Source: Nisaea sp. (lineage in GTDB: Bacteria > Pseudomonadota > Alphaproteobacteria > Thalassobaculales > Thalassobaculaceae). Taken from it: a stretch of 64,000 nucleotides of DNA. How positions within the stretch are numbered: the first letter of the stretch is position 1; each line of letters begins with the position of its first letter. Below the pieces are notes generated by a model. The model did not search any database. It was not told the DNA's origin and saw only the letters and a list, made by a program, of their open reading frames with translations. This document shows positions 53,820 to 63,529 of the stretch, in pieces. Location: positions 119,806 to 183,805 of the forward strand of contig NZ_JAEPQA010000005.1 in NCBI RefSeq assembly GCF_017640745.1, in the 5' to 3' direction. Position numbers and translations under genes: made by a program.

Positions 53820-55469
53820 ATGCAGGCAGATTTCGTAATTGTGGGGTCGGGCTCGGCGGGCGCGGTCATGGCGGACCGTCTTTCGGCGGACGGCAAGCAT
53901 TCCGTCATCGTCATCGAGTTCGGCGGGACGGACATGGGCCCGTTCATCCAGATGCCGGCGGCCCTCTCCTATCCGATGAACATGAGCCGCTATGACTGGG
54001 GCTACCAGAGCGAGCCGGAACCGCATCTGGGCGGCCGCCGCCTCGCCTGCCCGCGCGGCAAGGTGATCGGCGGATCCTCCTCGATCAACGGCATGGTCTA
54101 TGTCCGCGGCCACGCGCGCGATTTCGACCATTGGGAGGAACAGGGCGCGAGGGGCTGGGCCTACAAGGACGTGCTGCCCTATTTCGAGCGCATGGAGACG
54201 AGCCATGGCGGCCAGGACGGCTGGCGCGGCACCGACGGGCCGCTGCATGTCAGCCGCGGGCCGCGCCGGAACCCGCTCTATCACGCCTTCGTCGAGGCGG
54301 GCAGGCAGGCGGGCTTCGAGCTGACCGAGGACTATAACGGCGAGAAGCAGGAAGGCTTCGGGCCGATGGAGATGACGGTCCATCAAGGCCGCCGCTGGTC
54401 AGCCGCCAACGCCTACCTGAAACCGGCGTTGAAACGGAGCAACCTGACGCTGGTGAACGGTCTCGCGCGGAAGGTCACCTTCGACGGCAAGCGGGCGACG
54501 GGCGTCGAGATCTCCCGCGGCGGCAGCGTGGAGACGATCACCGCAAACCGCGAAGTGATCCTCGCCGCCTCCTCGATCAACTCGCCGAAACTGCTGAAGC
54601 TTTCGGGCATCGGCCCCGCGGTCGAGCTTGCCGGACACGGCATCGAGGTGCTGGCGGACCGGCCCGGCGTCGGCGCCAACCTGCAGGATCACCTGGAGCT
54701 CTATATCCAGCAGGAATGCACCCAGCCGATCAGCCTTTATTCGAAGCTGAACCTCTTCTCCAAGGGCCTGATCGGGCTCGAATGGCTGCTCTTCAAGTCC
54801 GGCCTCGGCGCGACCAACCATTTCGAAAGCGCAGCTTTCCTGCGTTCGAAACCCGGCGTCGAATATCCGGACATCCAGTACCATTTCCTGCCAGTCGCGA
54901 TCCGCTATGACGGCAAGGCACCGGCCAAGTCCCACGGTTTCCAGGCCCATGTCGGGCCGATGCGCTCGAAGTCGCGCGGCAGCGTCACCCTGCGCTCCGC
55001 CGATCCGCTCGACCCGCCGGCGATCCGCTTCAATTACATGAGCCACGCCGACGACTGGGCGGATTTCCGCCACTGTATCCGCCTCACCCGCGAGATCTTC
55101 GGCCAGCAGGCCTTCGATCCGTTCCGCGGCAGGGAGATCGCGCCAGGAGACCACGTCGCCAGCGACGAGGCGCTCGACGATTTCATCCGCGACGCGGTCG
55201 AGAGCGCCTACCATCCCTGCGGTACCTGCCGCATGGGCCCGGCGGACGACCCGATGGCAGTGGTCGATCCGGAGAACCGGGTGATCGGGGTTGAGGGTCT
55301 CCGTCTCGCCGACAGCTCGATCTTCCCGCGGATCCCGAACGGCAATCTGAACGGCCCGTCGATCATGGTCGGCGAGAAGGCCTCGGACCATATTCTCGGC
55401 AAGGCGCCCCTTGCGCCGTCGAACAAGCAGCCCTGGATCAATCCGCGCTGGCAGACGTCAGACCGCTGA
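53820..55469 (+). CDS. betA: Choline dehydrogenase BetA
   Basis: A 549-residue GMC-family flavoprotein oxidising choline to betaine aldehyde at the membrane. FAD motif [21 protein letters not shown] signatures [18 protein letters not shown] and [15 protein letters not shown], and C-terminal His in [12 protein letters not shown]. The GTG/TAAGGCA region supplies the ribosome binding site. Note an in-frame feature: the usual start methionine is followed directly by QADFVIVG. Confidence 0.93.
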   Translation: MQADFVIVGSGSAGAVMADRLSADGKHSVIVIEFGGTDMGPFIQMPAALSYPMNMSRYDWGYQSEPEPHLGGRRLACPRGKVIGGSSSINGMVYVRGHARDFDHWEEQGARGWAYKDVLPYFERMETSHGGQDGWRGTDGPLHVSRGPRRNPLYHAFVEAGRQAGFELTEDYNGEKQEGFGPMEMTVHQGRRWSAANAYLKPALKRSNLTLVNGLARKVTFDGKRATGVEISRGGSVETITANREVILAASSINSPKLLKLSGIGPAVELAGHGIEVLADRPGVGANLQDHLELYIQQECTQPISLYSKLNLFSKGLIGLEWLLFKSGLGATNHFESAAFLRSKPGVEYPDIQYHFLPVAIRYDGKAPAKSHGFQAHVGPMRSKSRGSVTLRSADPLDPPAIRFNYMSHADDWADFRHCIRLTREIFGQQAFDPFRGREIAPGDHVASDEALDDFIRDAVESAYHPCGTCRMGPADDPMAVVDPENRVIGVEGLRLADSSIFPRIPNGNLNGPSIMVGEKASDHILGKAPLAPSNKQPWINPRWQTSDR

Positions 55470-55497
55470 GCCGCCCGCGACCCAAGAGGACCGAAAG

Positions 55498-56961
55498 ATG
55501 CGCGCCCAACCGAAAGCCTCCCACTTCATCGCCGGCTCCTATATCGAGAGCCCCGGCGGCAAGGGTTTCGACAGCCTCTACCCCGCGACCGGCGAAGTCA
55601 TCGCCAAGATGCATGCCGCCAGCGGCTCGACCATCGACAAGGCGGTCGCCGCGGCCCGCGAGGCGCAGAAGGAATGGGCGGCGCTGAGCGGGGCGGAACG
55701 CGGCCGGGTGCTGCGGCGGGCGGCGGAGATCCTCCGCGCGCGCAACCGCGAGCTGTCGGAGCTGGAGACGCTCGATACCGGCAAGCCGCTGCAGGAGACT
55801 CTGGTCGCTGACGCCGCCTCCGGCGCGGACTGCCTCGAGTATTTCGGCGGGATCGCGGCCGACATTCATGGCGAGTTCACAGATCTCGGCGGCTCCTTCG
55901 CCTACACGAAACGGGAACCGCTCGGCGTCTGCGTCGGCATCGGGGCCTGGAACTACCCGATCCAGATCGCCTGCTGGAAATCGGCCCCGGCGCTCGCCTG
56001 CGGCAACGCGATGATCTTCAAGCCGTCGGAAACCACGCCGCTGACCGCTCTTAAGCTTGCCGAGATCTACAAGGAGGCAGGGCTGCCAGACGGCGTCTTC
56101 AACGTCGTGCAGGGCTTCGGCGATGTCGGCGCCGCACTCGTCGCCCATCCGGGCGTCGCCAAGGTCTCGGTCACAGGCTCGGTGCCGACCGGCACACGGG
56201 TCATGGCGGCGGCGGCGGAAGGGCTGAAGCAGGTCACCCTCGAGCTTGGCGGCAAGTCGCCGCTGGTCGTCTTCGAGGACGCGAATATCGAGAACGCGAT
56301 CTCCGGCGCCATGATCGGCAATTTCTATTCGAGCGGCCAGATCTGCTCCAACGGCACCCGCGTCTTCGTGCAGAAGTCCATCAAGCAGAAGTTCCTCGAG
56401 CGTCTGCGCGAACGCACGGCGAAGATCCGGCTCGGCGATCCGATGGACGAAGCAACCCATCTCGGCCCCCTCGTCTCAAAGGCTCAGTTCGAGAAGGTGC
56501 TCGGTTATATCGCGAGGGGCCGCGAGGAAGGCGCCCGCGTGATCATCGGCGGCGATGCCGCGACCGTTCCCTCCTTCAAGGACGGCTGGTTCGTCGCCCC
56601 GACCGTCTTCGCCGACGTGAAGGACAGCATGACCATCGCCCGCGAGGAGATCTTCGGCCCGGTTATGTGCGTGCTCGACTTCGACTCAGAAGAGGAAGTT
56701 GTCGCCCGTGCCAATGCGACCGAGTTCGGTCTCGCCGCCGGCGTCTTCACGAAGGACATCCAGCGCGGCCATCGGGTCGTCGCCGCGCTCGAAGCAGGCA
56801 CCTGCTGGATCAACGCCTACAACCTGACCCCCATCGAGATGCCCTTCGGCGGGATGAAAAAATCCGGCATCGGCCGCGAGAACGCCCGCGCCGCAATCGA
56901 GCATTACACCCAGCTGAAGAGCGTCTATGTCGAGATGGGGGACGTCGAGAGCCCTTACTGA
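55498..56961 (+). CDS. betB: Betaine aldehyde dehydrogenase BetB
   Basis: A 487-residue aldehyde dehydrogenase that converts betaine aldehyde to glycine betaine. Catalytic Glu in [13 protein letters not shown] and catalytic Cys in [16 protein letters not shown]-site [10 protein letters not shown]. Length is exactly that typical for BetB. ATG 55498 with AGAGGA; the longer track ORF overlaps betA. It completes the choline-sulfate to betaine route. Confidence 0.93.
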   Translation: MRAQPKASHFIAGSYIESPGGKGFDSLYPATGEVIAKMHAASGSTIDKAVAAAREAQKEWAALSGAERGRVLRRAAEILRARNRELSELETLDTGKPLQETLVADAASGADCLEYFGGIAADIHGEFTDLGGSFAYTKREPLGVCVGIGAWNYPIQIACWKSAPALACGNAMIFKPSETTPLTALKLAEIYKEAGLPDGVFNVVQGFGDVGAALVAHPGVAKVSVTGSVPTGTRVMAAAAEGLKQVTLELGGKSPLVVFEDANIENAISGAMIGNFYSSGQICSNGTRVFVQKSIKQKFLERLRERTAKIRLGDPMDEATHLGPLVSKAQFEKVLGYIARGREEGARVIIGGDAATVPSFKDGWFVAPTVFADVKDSMTIAREEIFGPVMCVLDFDSEEEVVARANATEFGLAAGVFTKDIQRGHRVVAALEAGTCWINAYNLTPIEMPFGGMKKSGIGRENARAAIEHYTQLKSVYVEMGDVESPY

Positions 56962-57002
56962 TCGGCCAACGGTTGCGTTGCCAAGGCGGTGCCGTGAATA
57001 TG

Positions 57003-57020
57003 CCCCCACGAATAAGGGGG
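57003..57020 (+). promoter_or_regulatory. Hairpin sequestering the Shine-Dalgarno of the monooxygenase gene
   Basis: CCCCC (57003-57007) can pair with GGGGG (57016-57020) that forms the AAGGGGG Shine-Dalgarno 8 bases before the ATG. It may limit translation. Confidence 0.4.
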
Positions 57021-57028
57021 AAACTTGA

Positions 57029-58174
57029 ATGCGCATCGCGGTTGTCGGCGGCGGGCCTGCCGGGCTCTATTTCTCGTACCTGATGAAGCGGCGGAGGCCT
57101 GAGACCGAGATCCGGCTCTACGAGCGCAATCCGGAAGGCGCCACCTTCGGCTTCGGCGTCGTCTTTTCCGACACCGCGCTCGCCTTCATGGCGGCGGACG
57201 ATCCCGAGACCCATGACGCGATCCTCCCGGCGATGGAGACCTGGCGCGATCTCGCCCTCGATCTCGAAGGCGAACGGATCGTAATCGACGGCGTCGGGTT
57301 CGCGGCGATCGGCCGCCTGGAACTGATCCAGCTCCTGACGAAGCGAGCAGAGAGCGTAGGCGTCGCACCGCAATTCGGGACGGAACTGAGCGATCTCTCG
57401 GACCTGGAGGACGCCGACCTGATCGTCGGCGCGGACGGGCTGAACTCGCTGGTGCGCGGCGACGGCGCCGATTTCGGGGCGGAGATGCCGCTGCTGGAAA
57501 ACCGCTTCATCTGGTACGGGACGGAGCGTCCTTACGAAACCCTGACCCAGTCCTTCCGCCGCTCCGCCGACGGACCGTTCAACGCGCATCATTATCGCTA
57601 CGCGCCGGACCTCAGCACCTTCATCGTCGAGACCGATGCCGCAACCTGGAACGCCGCCGGTTTCGCCGGAATGGACGAGGATGCGACCCGCGCCTATTGC
57701 GAGGAGGTCTTCGCCGACGTGCTGGACGGCCACAGGCTGATCAGCAACAAGTCGTACTGGCGCCAGTTCCCGAAACTCTCCTGCCGGAACTGGTACAGCG
57801 GCAACAGGGTGCTGATCGGAGATGCGGTCCATACCGCCCATTTCAGCATCGGCTCCGGCACGCGGCTGGCGATGGAGGACGCGCTCGCGCTTTCGAAAGC
57901 CCTCATCGAGACGCCCACGGACATTCCGGCCGCGCTCGCCGCCTACCAGGCCGCGCGCAAGCCGATCACCGACAAGCTCGTCACCGCAGCCAATACGAGC
58001 GCGGCCTGGTACGAGAATTTCGCCGAGCATATGAAACTCAAACCGGCCGATTTCGCCTATTCCTACATCCAGCGCAGCGGCCGCATCGACGACGAGCGCC
58101 TGAAGCGCCTCGCCCCGAAATTCTTCGAGACCTACAGCACCGATTGGAACAAGCGCGCGGGAGCTCGGGCATGA
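57029..58174 (+). CDS. FAD monooxygenase, salicylyl-/anthraniloyl-CoA hydroxylase-like
   Basis: A 381-residue flavoprotein monooxygenase: VVGGGPAGLYFSYLMKRR, FGFGVVFSD and the GDAVHTAHFSIGSG FAD contact. FAYSYIQRSGRIDDERLK is characteristic of the N-terminal half of bifunctional salicylyl-CoA 5-hydroxylase/2-aminobenzoyl-CoA monooxygenase proteins, which are about twice as long and carry a C-terminal OYE-type reductase half. That half is absent here. The next gene, an aryl-CoA ligase, overlaps it by 4 bases, supporting CoA-thioester substrates. Confidence 0.82.
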   Translation: MRIAVVGGGPAGLYFSYLMKRRRPETEIRLYERNPEGATFGFGVVFSDTALAFMAADDPETHDAILPAMETWRDLALDLEGERIVIDGVGFAAIGRLELIQLLTKRAESVGVAPQFGTELSDLSDLEDADLIVGADGLNSLVRGDGADFGAEMPLLENRFIWYGTERPYETLTQSFRRSADGPFNAHHYRYAPDLSTFIVETDAATWNAAGFAGMDEDATRAYCEEVFADVLDGHRLISNKSYWRQFPKLSCRNWYSGNRVLIGDAVHTAHFSIGSGTRLAMEDALALSKALIETPTDIPAALAAYQAARKPITDKLVTAANTSAAWYENFAEHMKLKPADFAYSYIQRSGRIDDERLKRLAPKFFETYSTDWNKRAGARA

Positions 58175-59817
58175 GTGCCGAAGCGATCCGGGATCTGGTC
58201 CCGCGTGATGCGGCCGAGACTGCGGAGATCGGCTTTAACGTCCCTGAGCGCTACAACGCCTCCAGCCTGCTGTTCGACAATCTGGCGCAGGGACGCGGCG
58301 ACAAGATCGCCGTATTCTCCGACCTCGGCACACGCACCTACAGTGAGTTGGCGGAGCAGGCCTGCCGCTTCGGCAACGGCCTCCTGTCCCTCGGTCTCAT
58401 GCGCGGCGACCGGGTGCTGCTTCTGATGGCGGACACGCCCGCCTATCCGGCCGCGATCATGGGCGCGATCCGGGCCGGACTGGTGCCGATCCTGGTCAAT
58501 ACGCTCTCGACCGCCGATCTGGTCTCTTTCTATGCCGAGGACGCGGGCGCGCGCGTGCTGGTGTTCGACGAGGCTTTCGCCGAGATTGCGGGCGCTTTCT
58601 CTCCGGAACTCCTGGCCTCGCTGACGGCGATTTCTGTCAACGGCGACGGCCCCTCAGCCCTCCCTGGCGCTTTGAGCGGCGCGGACTGGCTTGCCGCTCA
58701 ACCGGCCACTCTGGAGGTGGCCGATACAGGCCGGGACGACCCAGCCTTCATGATGTATTCCTCCGGCTCGACCGGGCGCCCGAAGGGCATCCTGCATCTG
58801 CAGCACGACGCGCTCTACACGGCGGAGAGCTATGCGCGTCATGTGCTGAAGATCCGCGAGGACGATATCTGCTTCTCCATTCCGAAGATCTTCTTCGCCT
58901 ACGGTTTTGGCAATGCGGTGACCTTCCCGTTCCATGCCGGCGGCAGCGTGGTGCTGTTCTCCGGCCGCCCGACCCCGGAGGCGGTCTACGGGATGATCGC
59001 CCGCTTCAAACCGACCCTGCTCTTCGGCCTGCCGACGCTCTACACGGCGATGATCAAGGATCCGTCTGCGGACGGCGCGGATCTTTCCTCCGTGCGCACC
59101 TGCATCTCCGCCGCCGAGATCCTCTCGCAGGAGATCTTCGACGCCTGGAAGAAACGTTTCGGGCACGAGATCATGGAGGGACTCGGCTCGACCGAGGTGC
59201 TGCACATCTATCTCTCGAATACGGAGACGGAGAAGAAGATCGGCTCGGCCGGCAAGATCGTGCCGGGCTATGCCGCCCGTCTGATCGACCCGGAAGGAAA
59301 GCCCGTCGCAGCCGGCGAAGACGGGGTCCTGTCGGTACGCGGCGATTCCAACGCGCCCTGCTACTGGAACCGCCCCGACAAGACCGCCGAGACCATGCGC
59401 GACGGCTGGATCTATACCGGCGACCGGTTCCGCTCTGACGCGGACGGGTTCTATTTCTTCCTCGGACGGATCGACGATCTGGTGAAGGTCAGCGGCCAGT
59501 GGGTCTATCCGCTGGAGGTCGAACTCTGCCTGAACGAGCATCCGGAGATCGTCGAGTGCTGCGTCGCCGCCGTCGAACTGCCGGACCGCCGGACCATTCT
59601 CCGCGCCTATGTGACGCCCTCCAAAGGGATCAAACCGGACGACGCGCTGACCCAACGGCTCAAGAGTTACGTGCGCGAGACGCTGCTCCCGCACAAGGCA
59701 CCGCGGGACTTCCTCTATTTCGACGAATTGCCGAAGACAGGAACCGGAAAGATCGACCGCCAGACGCTGCTGAAGAGAACCCGCGTCGAAATGGAGAGCG
59801 TTAAAAACCCATACTAG
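58171..59817 (+). CDS. Benzoate-CoA ligase-family aryl-CoA ligase
   Basis: A 548-residue acyl-adenylate enzyme of the benzoate/2-aminobenzoate-CoA ligase group. AMP-binding motifs YSSGSTGRPKGILHLQ, GSTEVLHIYLSN and YTGDRFRSDADGFYFFLGRIDDLVKVSG, with catalytic lysine in PKTGTGKIDRQ near the C-terminus. It activates an aromatic acid, possibly anthranilate or salicylate, for the upstream monooxygenase. The true start is 58171, overlapping the monooxygenase stop; the track ORF is 158 residues too long. Confidence 0.87.
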   Translation: MSAEAIRDLVPRDAAETAEIGFNVPERYNASSLLFDNLAQGRGDKIAVFSDLGTRTYSELAEQACRFGNGLLSLGLMRGDRVLLLMADTPAYPAAIMGAIRAGLVPILVNTLSTADLVSFYAEDAGARVLVFDEAFAEIAGAFSPELLASLTAISVNGDGPSALPGALSGADWLAAQPATLEVADTGRDDPAFMMYSSGSTGRPKGILHLQHDALYTAESYARHVLKIREDDICFSIPKIFFAYGFGNAVTFPFHAGGSVVLFSGRPTPEAVYGMIARFKPTLLFGLPTLYTAMIKDPSADGADLSSVRTCISAAEILSQEIFDAWKKRFGHEIMEGLGSTEVLHIYLSNTETEKKIGSAGKIVPGYAARLIDPEGKPVAAGEDGVLSVRGDSNAPCYWNRPDKTAETMRDGWIYTGDRFRSDADGFYFFLGRIDDLVKVSGQWVYPLEVELCLNEHPEIVECCVAAVELPDRRTILRAYVTPSKGIKPDDALTQRLKSYVRETLLPHKAPRDFLYFDELPKTGTGKIDRQTLLKRTRVEMESVKNPY

Positions 59818-59838
59818 AAAAACATGCCAAACCAGACC

Positions 59839-59869
59839 TTGACCGCGCAGACAGTCCGACCCGTATGTT
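59839..59869 (+). promoter_or_regulatory. Possible promoter for HD-GYP gene
   Basis: TTGACC (59839-59844) and TATGTT (59864-59869) at 19-base spacing form a weak sigma-70-like promoter in the short gap before the HD-GYP gene; a T-rich run follows. Confidence 0.3.
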
Positions 59870-59913
59870 AGTATTTTTTTGATGCAGGACAATTTCGGAG
59901 AGGTGTTTCGGCA

Positions 59914-61767
59914 ATGTTTGGCACCAACAGGACACGCACAAATCCTCAATCCGACATAAACGGTTTCAGCAATTCTGCCTCTCTGCAGACAGCTTCCGAC
60001 TCGGAACACCTCCACCTATCAGGGCATCAAGACATCGCGCTCAGGATTGCATCGATTTATTGCGTCGCTGCGACCATCTGGATCCTGACTTCGGACACCC
60101 TTGTCGATTTCGTATTTTCCGGCGGAGCGGCGCATCAGGTTCAATCGTTCAAGGGCATCGCCTTTGTTCTCGTGACCGCCGCCGTCCTCTTCTGGATCCT
60201 CAAGTCCGCTCAGAAAAGGGAACTCTCGCTTGCAAAGCGCTTGCGCAGCGCTATCGACGCGTCTCGTGACGGTCTTTGGCAGTGGAATCTGGACCGGGAC
60301 AAGATCGTCGTGACATCGGGCGGCGATGCTGAGCTCGGCTGGGACTCCGCTGAAACAATAACAAACTTGGACGCCTGGAAATCCGTTGTTCATCCGGACG
60401 ACTGGCCGAAGGTATCCGACCTGATGGACTCGGTCAGCAATAACCCGGAAGACGACTGGTTACTTGAGCAAAGGTTCAAGACCGTCAACGGAGACTGGCA
60501 CTGGATAGAGATCAAGGGGCACGCCGCGTCACGGAGCGAAGATGGTTCTGTCGAGATCATGGAAGGCTCATACCACAGCATAGACAGGTTGAAGCGTGCT
60601 CAACTCGCCCTTGAGCGAAAGAACAGGGCCCTGAGTATCCTCGTCATCGCCTACGACGCGATGTCCTCCGGTCGCCCCAATGAAGAATGTCTGAAAATGC
60701 TCGTTCAGGGCATTGCCGGATCGGATGACTGCCCTGTCGCATGGGTGGGCAAGGCAATGGACGATGAAGCGAAAAGCATTCAGCCATTCGCCTGGGCCGG
60801 GCAGTCCTCCGAGTTCGTTCGAACAGCAACCTTTCGATGGGACGACAGCCCTTACGGGCTCGGACCGACGGGAACATGCATCAAGACCGGCAAACCCGCC
60901 CTCTTCCGAGATGTTCAATTGGATGAAGCGGCAGCACCACATAGAGACCAGCTCCGCAAATACGGAATTCGGTCTGCTATTGCCATCCCGATCACCACGA
61001 CGGATGACCAGAAGTACGTCTTGAACATAAGCGGAAATTCGCCGCAGCAATTTTCCGGGGAAGACCTGGAGACCTACGAAATGATCGCCAAGGTCCTGAA
61101 GGTCATGGTTGGTTCCGCCGACATGGCGTTTCAGTTCGGCCAGTCCGAAAGAGCGCGATTGGAGATCGGAAACCGTCTCCAGAAAGCCGTCATGGGCGTC
61201 ACAGCCGCTCTCGCAACCGTCGTTGAGAAACGCGATCCCTATACAGCCGGCCACCAGCAGAGGGTTGCAGAGCTGGCCATTGCCATCGGAAAGGAACTCG
61301 GCCTTCACGAAGACCGGTTGGAAGGCGTCCGGATCGGTGCCTGGATTCATGACATCGGCAAGATTGGTGTGCCGACCGAAATCCTGAGCAAACCGGGGAA
61401 ACTAGATGCAACGGAAATTGCTTTGATCAAAAGACATGCAGAGATCGGCTACGACATTGTCAAAAACATAGATTTTGGCTGGCCCGTCGAGAAGATCGTT
61501 CATCAGCATCACGAACGCATAGACGGATCGGGTTACCCGCAAGGCCTGAAGGGAGATCAGATCGCCCTCGAGGCGAAGATCGTTGCCGTCGCCGATGTGG
61601 TCGAGTCAATGGGTACGGATCGACCGTATAGAAAGAGAATCCCCTGGCAGGTCGTCCTTGATGAGATCCTGCGCGGCCGCGGGAAGCAATACGATGAATT
61701 GGTTGTCGATGCGGTGATGCGCATCTTGAGCGCAAGAGCTCAAGCGTTTGGTTTCGACACCAATTAA
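59914..61767 (+). CDS. Membrane PAS/GAF/HD-GYP c-di-GMP phosphodiesterase
   Basis: A 617-residue protein. Two hydrophobic segments (about residues 42-62 and 75-97), then a PAS-like domain (about 105-230, DGLWQWNLD, VVHPDDWPKV), a GAF-like domain (about 240-400) and a C-terminal HD-GYP domain. The metal and GYP parts are HDIGKIGVP and HHERIDGSGYPQGLKG, both intact, so it is probably an active c-di-GMP phosphodiesterase tied to membrane or cytoplasmic sensing. GC content looks lower than its neighbours, which may mean acquisition. Confidence 0.88.
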   Translation: MFGTNRTRTNPQSDINGFSNSASLQTASDSEHLHLSGHQDIALRIASIYCVAATIWILTSDTLVDFVFSGGAAHQVQSFKGIAFVLVTAAVLFWILKSAQKRELSLAKRLRSAIDASRDGLWQWNLDRDKIVVTSGGDAELGWDSAETITNLDAWKSVVHPDDWPKVSDLMDSVSNNPEDDWLLEQRFKTVNGDWHWIEIKGHAASRSEDGSVEIMEGSYHSIDRLKRAQLALERKNRALSILVIAYDAMSSGRPNEECLKMLVQGIAGSDDCPVAWVGKAMDDEAKSIQPFAWAGQSSEFVRTATFRWDDSPYGLGPTGTCIKTGKPALFRDVQLDEAAAPHRDQLRKYGIRSAIAIPITTTDDQKYVLNISGNSPQQFSGEDLETYEMIAKVLKVMVGSADMAFQFGQSERARLEIGNRLQKAVMGVTAALATVVEKRDPYTAGHQQRVAELAIAIGKELGLHEDRLEGVRIGAWIHDIGKIGVPTEILSKPGKLDATEIALIKRHAEIGYDIVKNIDFGWPVEKIVHQHHERIDGSGYPQGLKGDQIALEAKIVAVADVVESMGTDRPYRKRIPWQVVLDEILRGRGKQYDELVVDAVMRILSARAQAFGFDTN

Positions 61768-61825
61768 CCGTTCCTCATTGCAGTGATGGACCGGCGTAGG
61801 AACGCTCTCCACCGTCGAACCCTGC

Positions 61826-62635
61826 TCAGGTCCGGTTCATCCGCCTGATCTGCATCCATGTCGCCAGTCCCGCGAAGAGCGCGACCGAGCCGATCAGCAG
61901 GGTGGCGAGCGCGTTGATGTCCGGCGACACACCGAGCCTGACCTTGGAGAAGATCACCATCGGCAGGGTCGAGGAACCCGGGCCCGAGGTGAAACTGGCG
62001 ATCACCAGATCGTCGAGCGAGAGGGTGAAGGCGAGCAGCCATCCCGAGGCGAGCGCCGGGGCCAGCATCGGCAGGGTGACGAGCAGGAAAGCGGTAAAGG
62101 GCCGGGCGCCGAGATCGAGCGCGGCTTCCTCGATCGAGCGATCGAGGCCGCTCGCCCGGGACTGCACCACCACCGCGACATAAGCGGTCGAGAAGGTGAT
62201 ATGGGCGATCAGGATCGTGTCCACCCCGCGCCCGACCGGCCAGCCGATCAGCTGCTCCATCGAGACGAAGGTGAGCAGCAGGCTGATGCCGATGATGACG
62301 TCCGGCATGACGAGCGGCGCGGCGATCAGGCCGGTGAAGAGCAGCCGTCCGCCGAAACGCCCGAAACGCGACAGCGCGAGCCCGGCCATGGTCCCGAGCA
62401 GGGTCGCGCCGGTCGCGTTGATGATGGCGATCTTGATCGAGAGCCAGGCCGCCGACAGTACCTGCTCGTTGCGGAACAGTTCCGCATACCACTCGACCGA
62501 CCAGCCACCCCAGACGCTGACCAGCTTGGACGCATTGAAGCTGAACACCACGAGCACGATCAGCGGCAGGTAGAGGAAGGCGAACCCGCCGACCACCACG
62601 CTGTAGAGCGCCACGCGGCTTCCGGTCCGGCTCAT
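61826..62635 (-). CDS. potI: Polyamine ABC transporter permease PotI-like
   Basis: A 269-residue BPD permease with about six helices, PotI/PotC-like. The cytoplasmic EAA loop is EEAALDLGARPFTAFLLVTLPMLAP. It forms the membrane channel with the PotH-like subunit, whose stop it overlaps by 4 bases (ATGA). Likely substrates are putrescine/spermidine. Confidence 0.9.
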   Translation of the reverse strand: MSRTGSRVALYSVVVGGFAFLYLPLIVLVVFSFNASKLVSVWGGWSVEWYAELFRNEQVLSAAWLSIKIAIINATGATLLGTMAGLALSRFGRFGGRLLFTGLIAAPLVMPDVIIGISLLLTFVSMEQLIGWPVGRGVDTILIAHITFSTAYVAVVVQSRASGLDRSIEEAALDLGARPFTAFLLVTLPMLAPALASGWLLAFTLSLDDLVIASFTSGPGSSTLPMVIFSKVRLGVSPDINALATLLIGSVALFAGLATWMQIRRMNRT

Positions 62636-63528
62636 GCCTCGGCTCCCTGGCGGCGGTTCTCGACGACCTGGAAGAGCATGATCGGCACCACCAGAAGGAG
62701 CAGCAGGACGACCGCCAGGGCGGAGGCCAGGGTCCAGTCGCGCTCGTTGAAGAAGGTGTCCCAGAGCATCCGCCCGACCATCAGCGTGTCGGAGGCGCCA
62801 AGCAGGTTCGGGATCACGAACTCGCCGGTCGCCGGGATGAAGACCAGCATGGCGCCGGCGATGATGCCGGGCACCGAGAGCGGCAGCGTGACCAGCAGAA
62901 ATGCCTTCCAGGGCCGGCAGCCGAGATCCTCCGCCGCCTCCACGAGCGACCAGTCGAGCCGTTCGAGCGTCGCGTAGAGCGGCAGGATCATGAAGGGCAG
63001 ATAGGTGTAGGAGATGCCGACATAGAGCGCGAAATCGGTCTGCAGCATGCGGATCGGCGTGTCGATCACCCCGATACCGAGCAGCAGGGCGTTCACGAGG
63101 CCGGTATCCGCCATCAGTGTCTTCAGGGCATAGACCCGGAGCAGGAAGGAACTCCAGAACGGCAGCATCACCGCCATCAGCAGCAGGTTGCGCACCGTCG
63201 GGGTCGCCCGGGCGATGGCATAGGCCATCGGGTAGCCGATCAGCAATGTGATGAAGGTCGAGATGCCTGCGACCATGAGCGAGTTGAAATAGCCTGCCCT
63301 GTAGAGCGCGTCATCGAACAGAAGCTCGTAGTTGAAGAGCGATCCGGCGAAGCTCCCGTCCGCATTGAAGAGCGGCGAATAAGGCGGCTGCGCCAGCACC
63401 GGCTCGGACAGCGAAATCCGGAAGACGATGGCGAACGGCACGAGGAAGAAGACGAAGAGCCAGAGATAAGGGATCCCCGCCACGGCTCCCCTGCCGGAAA
63501 GCCAGAACGGCCTGCGTCGGGCGGCCAT
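62632..63528 (-). CDS. potH: Polyamine ABC transporter permease PotH-like
   Basis: A 298-residue BPD permease with about six helices; EAA-type loop VEAAEDLGCRPWKAFLLVTLPLS. ATG 63528 is chosen, one base after the potG stop. It pairs with PotI and the PotG ATPase; the extra nine residues in the track ORF are dropped. Confidence 0.9.
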   Translation of the reverse strand: MAARRRPFWLSGRGAVAGIPYLWLFVFFLVPFAIVFRISLSEPVLAQPPYSPLFNADGSFAGSLFNYELLFDDALYRAGYFNSLMVAGISTFITLLIGYPMAYAIARATPTVRNLLLMAVMLPFWSSFLLRVYALKTLMADTGLVNALLLGIGVIDTPIRMLQTDFALYVGISYTYLPFMILPLYATLERLDWSLVEAAEDLGCRPWKAFLLVTLPLSVPGIIAGAMLVFIPATGEFVIPNLLGASDTLMVGRMLWDTFFNERDWTLASALAVVLLLLLVVPIMLFQVVENRRQGAEA

Positions 63529-63529
63529 G

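Noticed and set aside
57697-58170. N-terminal extension of the CoA ligase ORF
   Set aside because: It is the monooxygenase gene read in another frame; the true start overlaps its stop at 58171.
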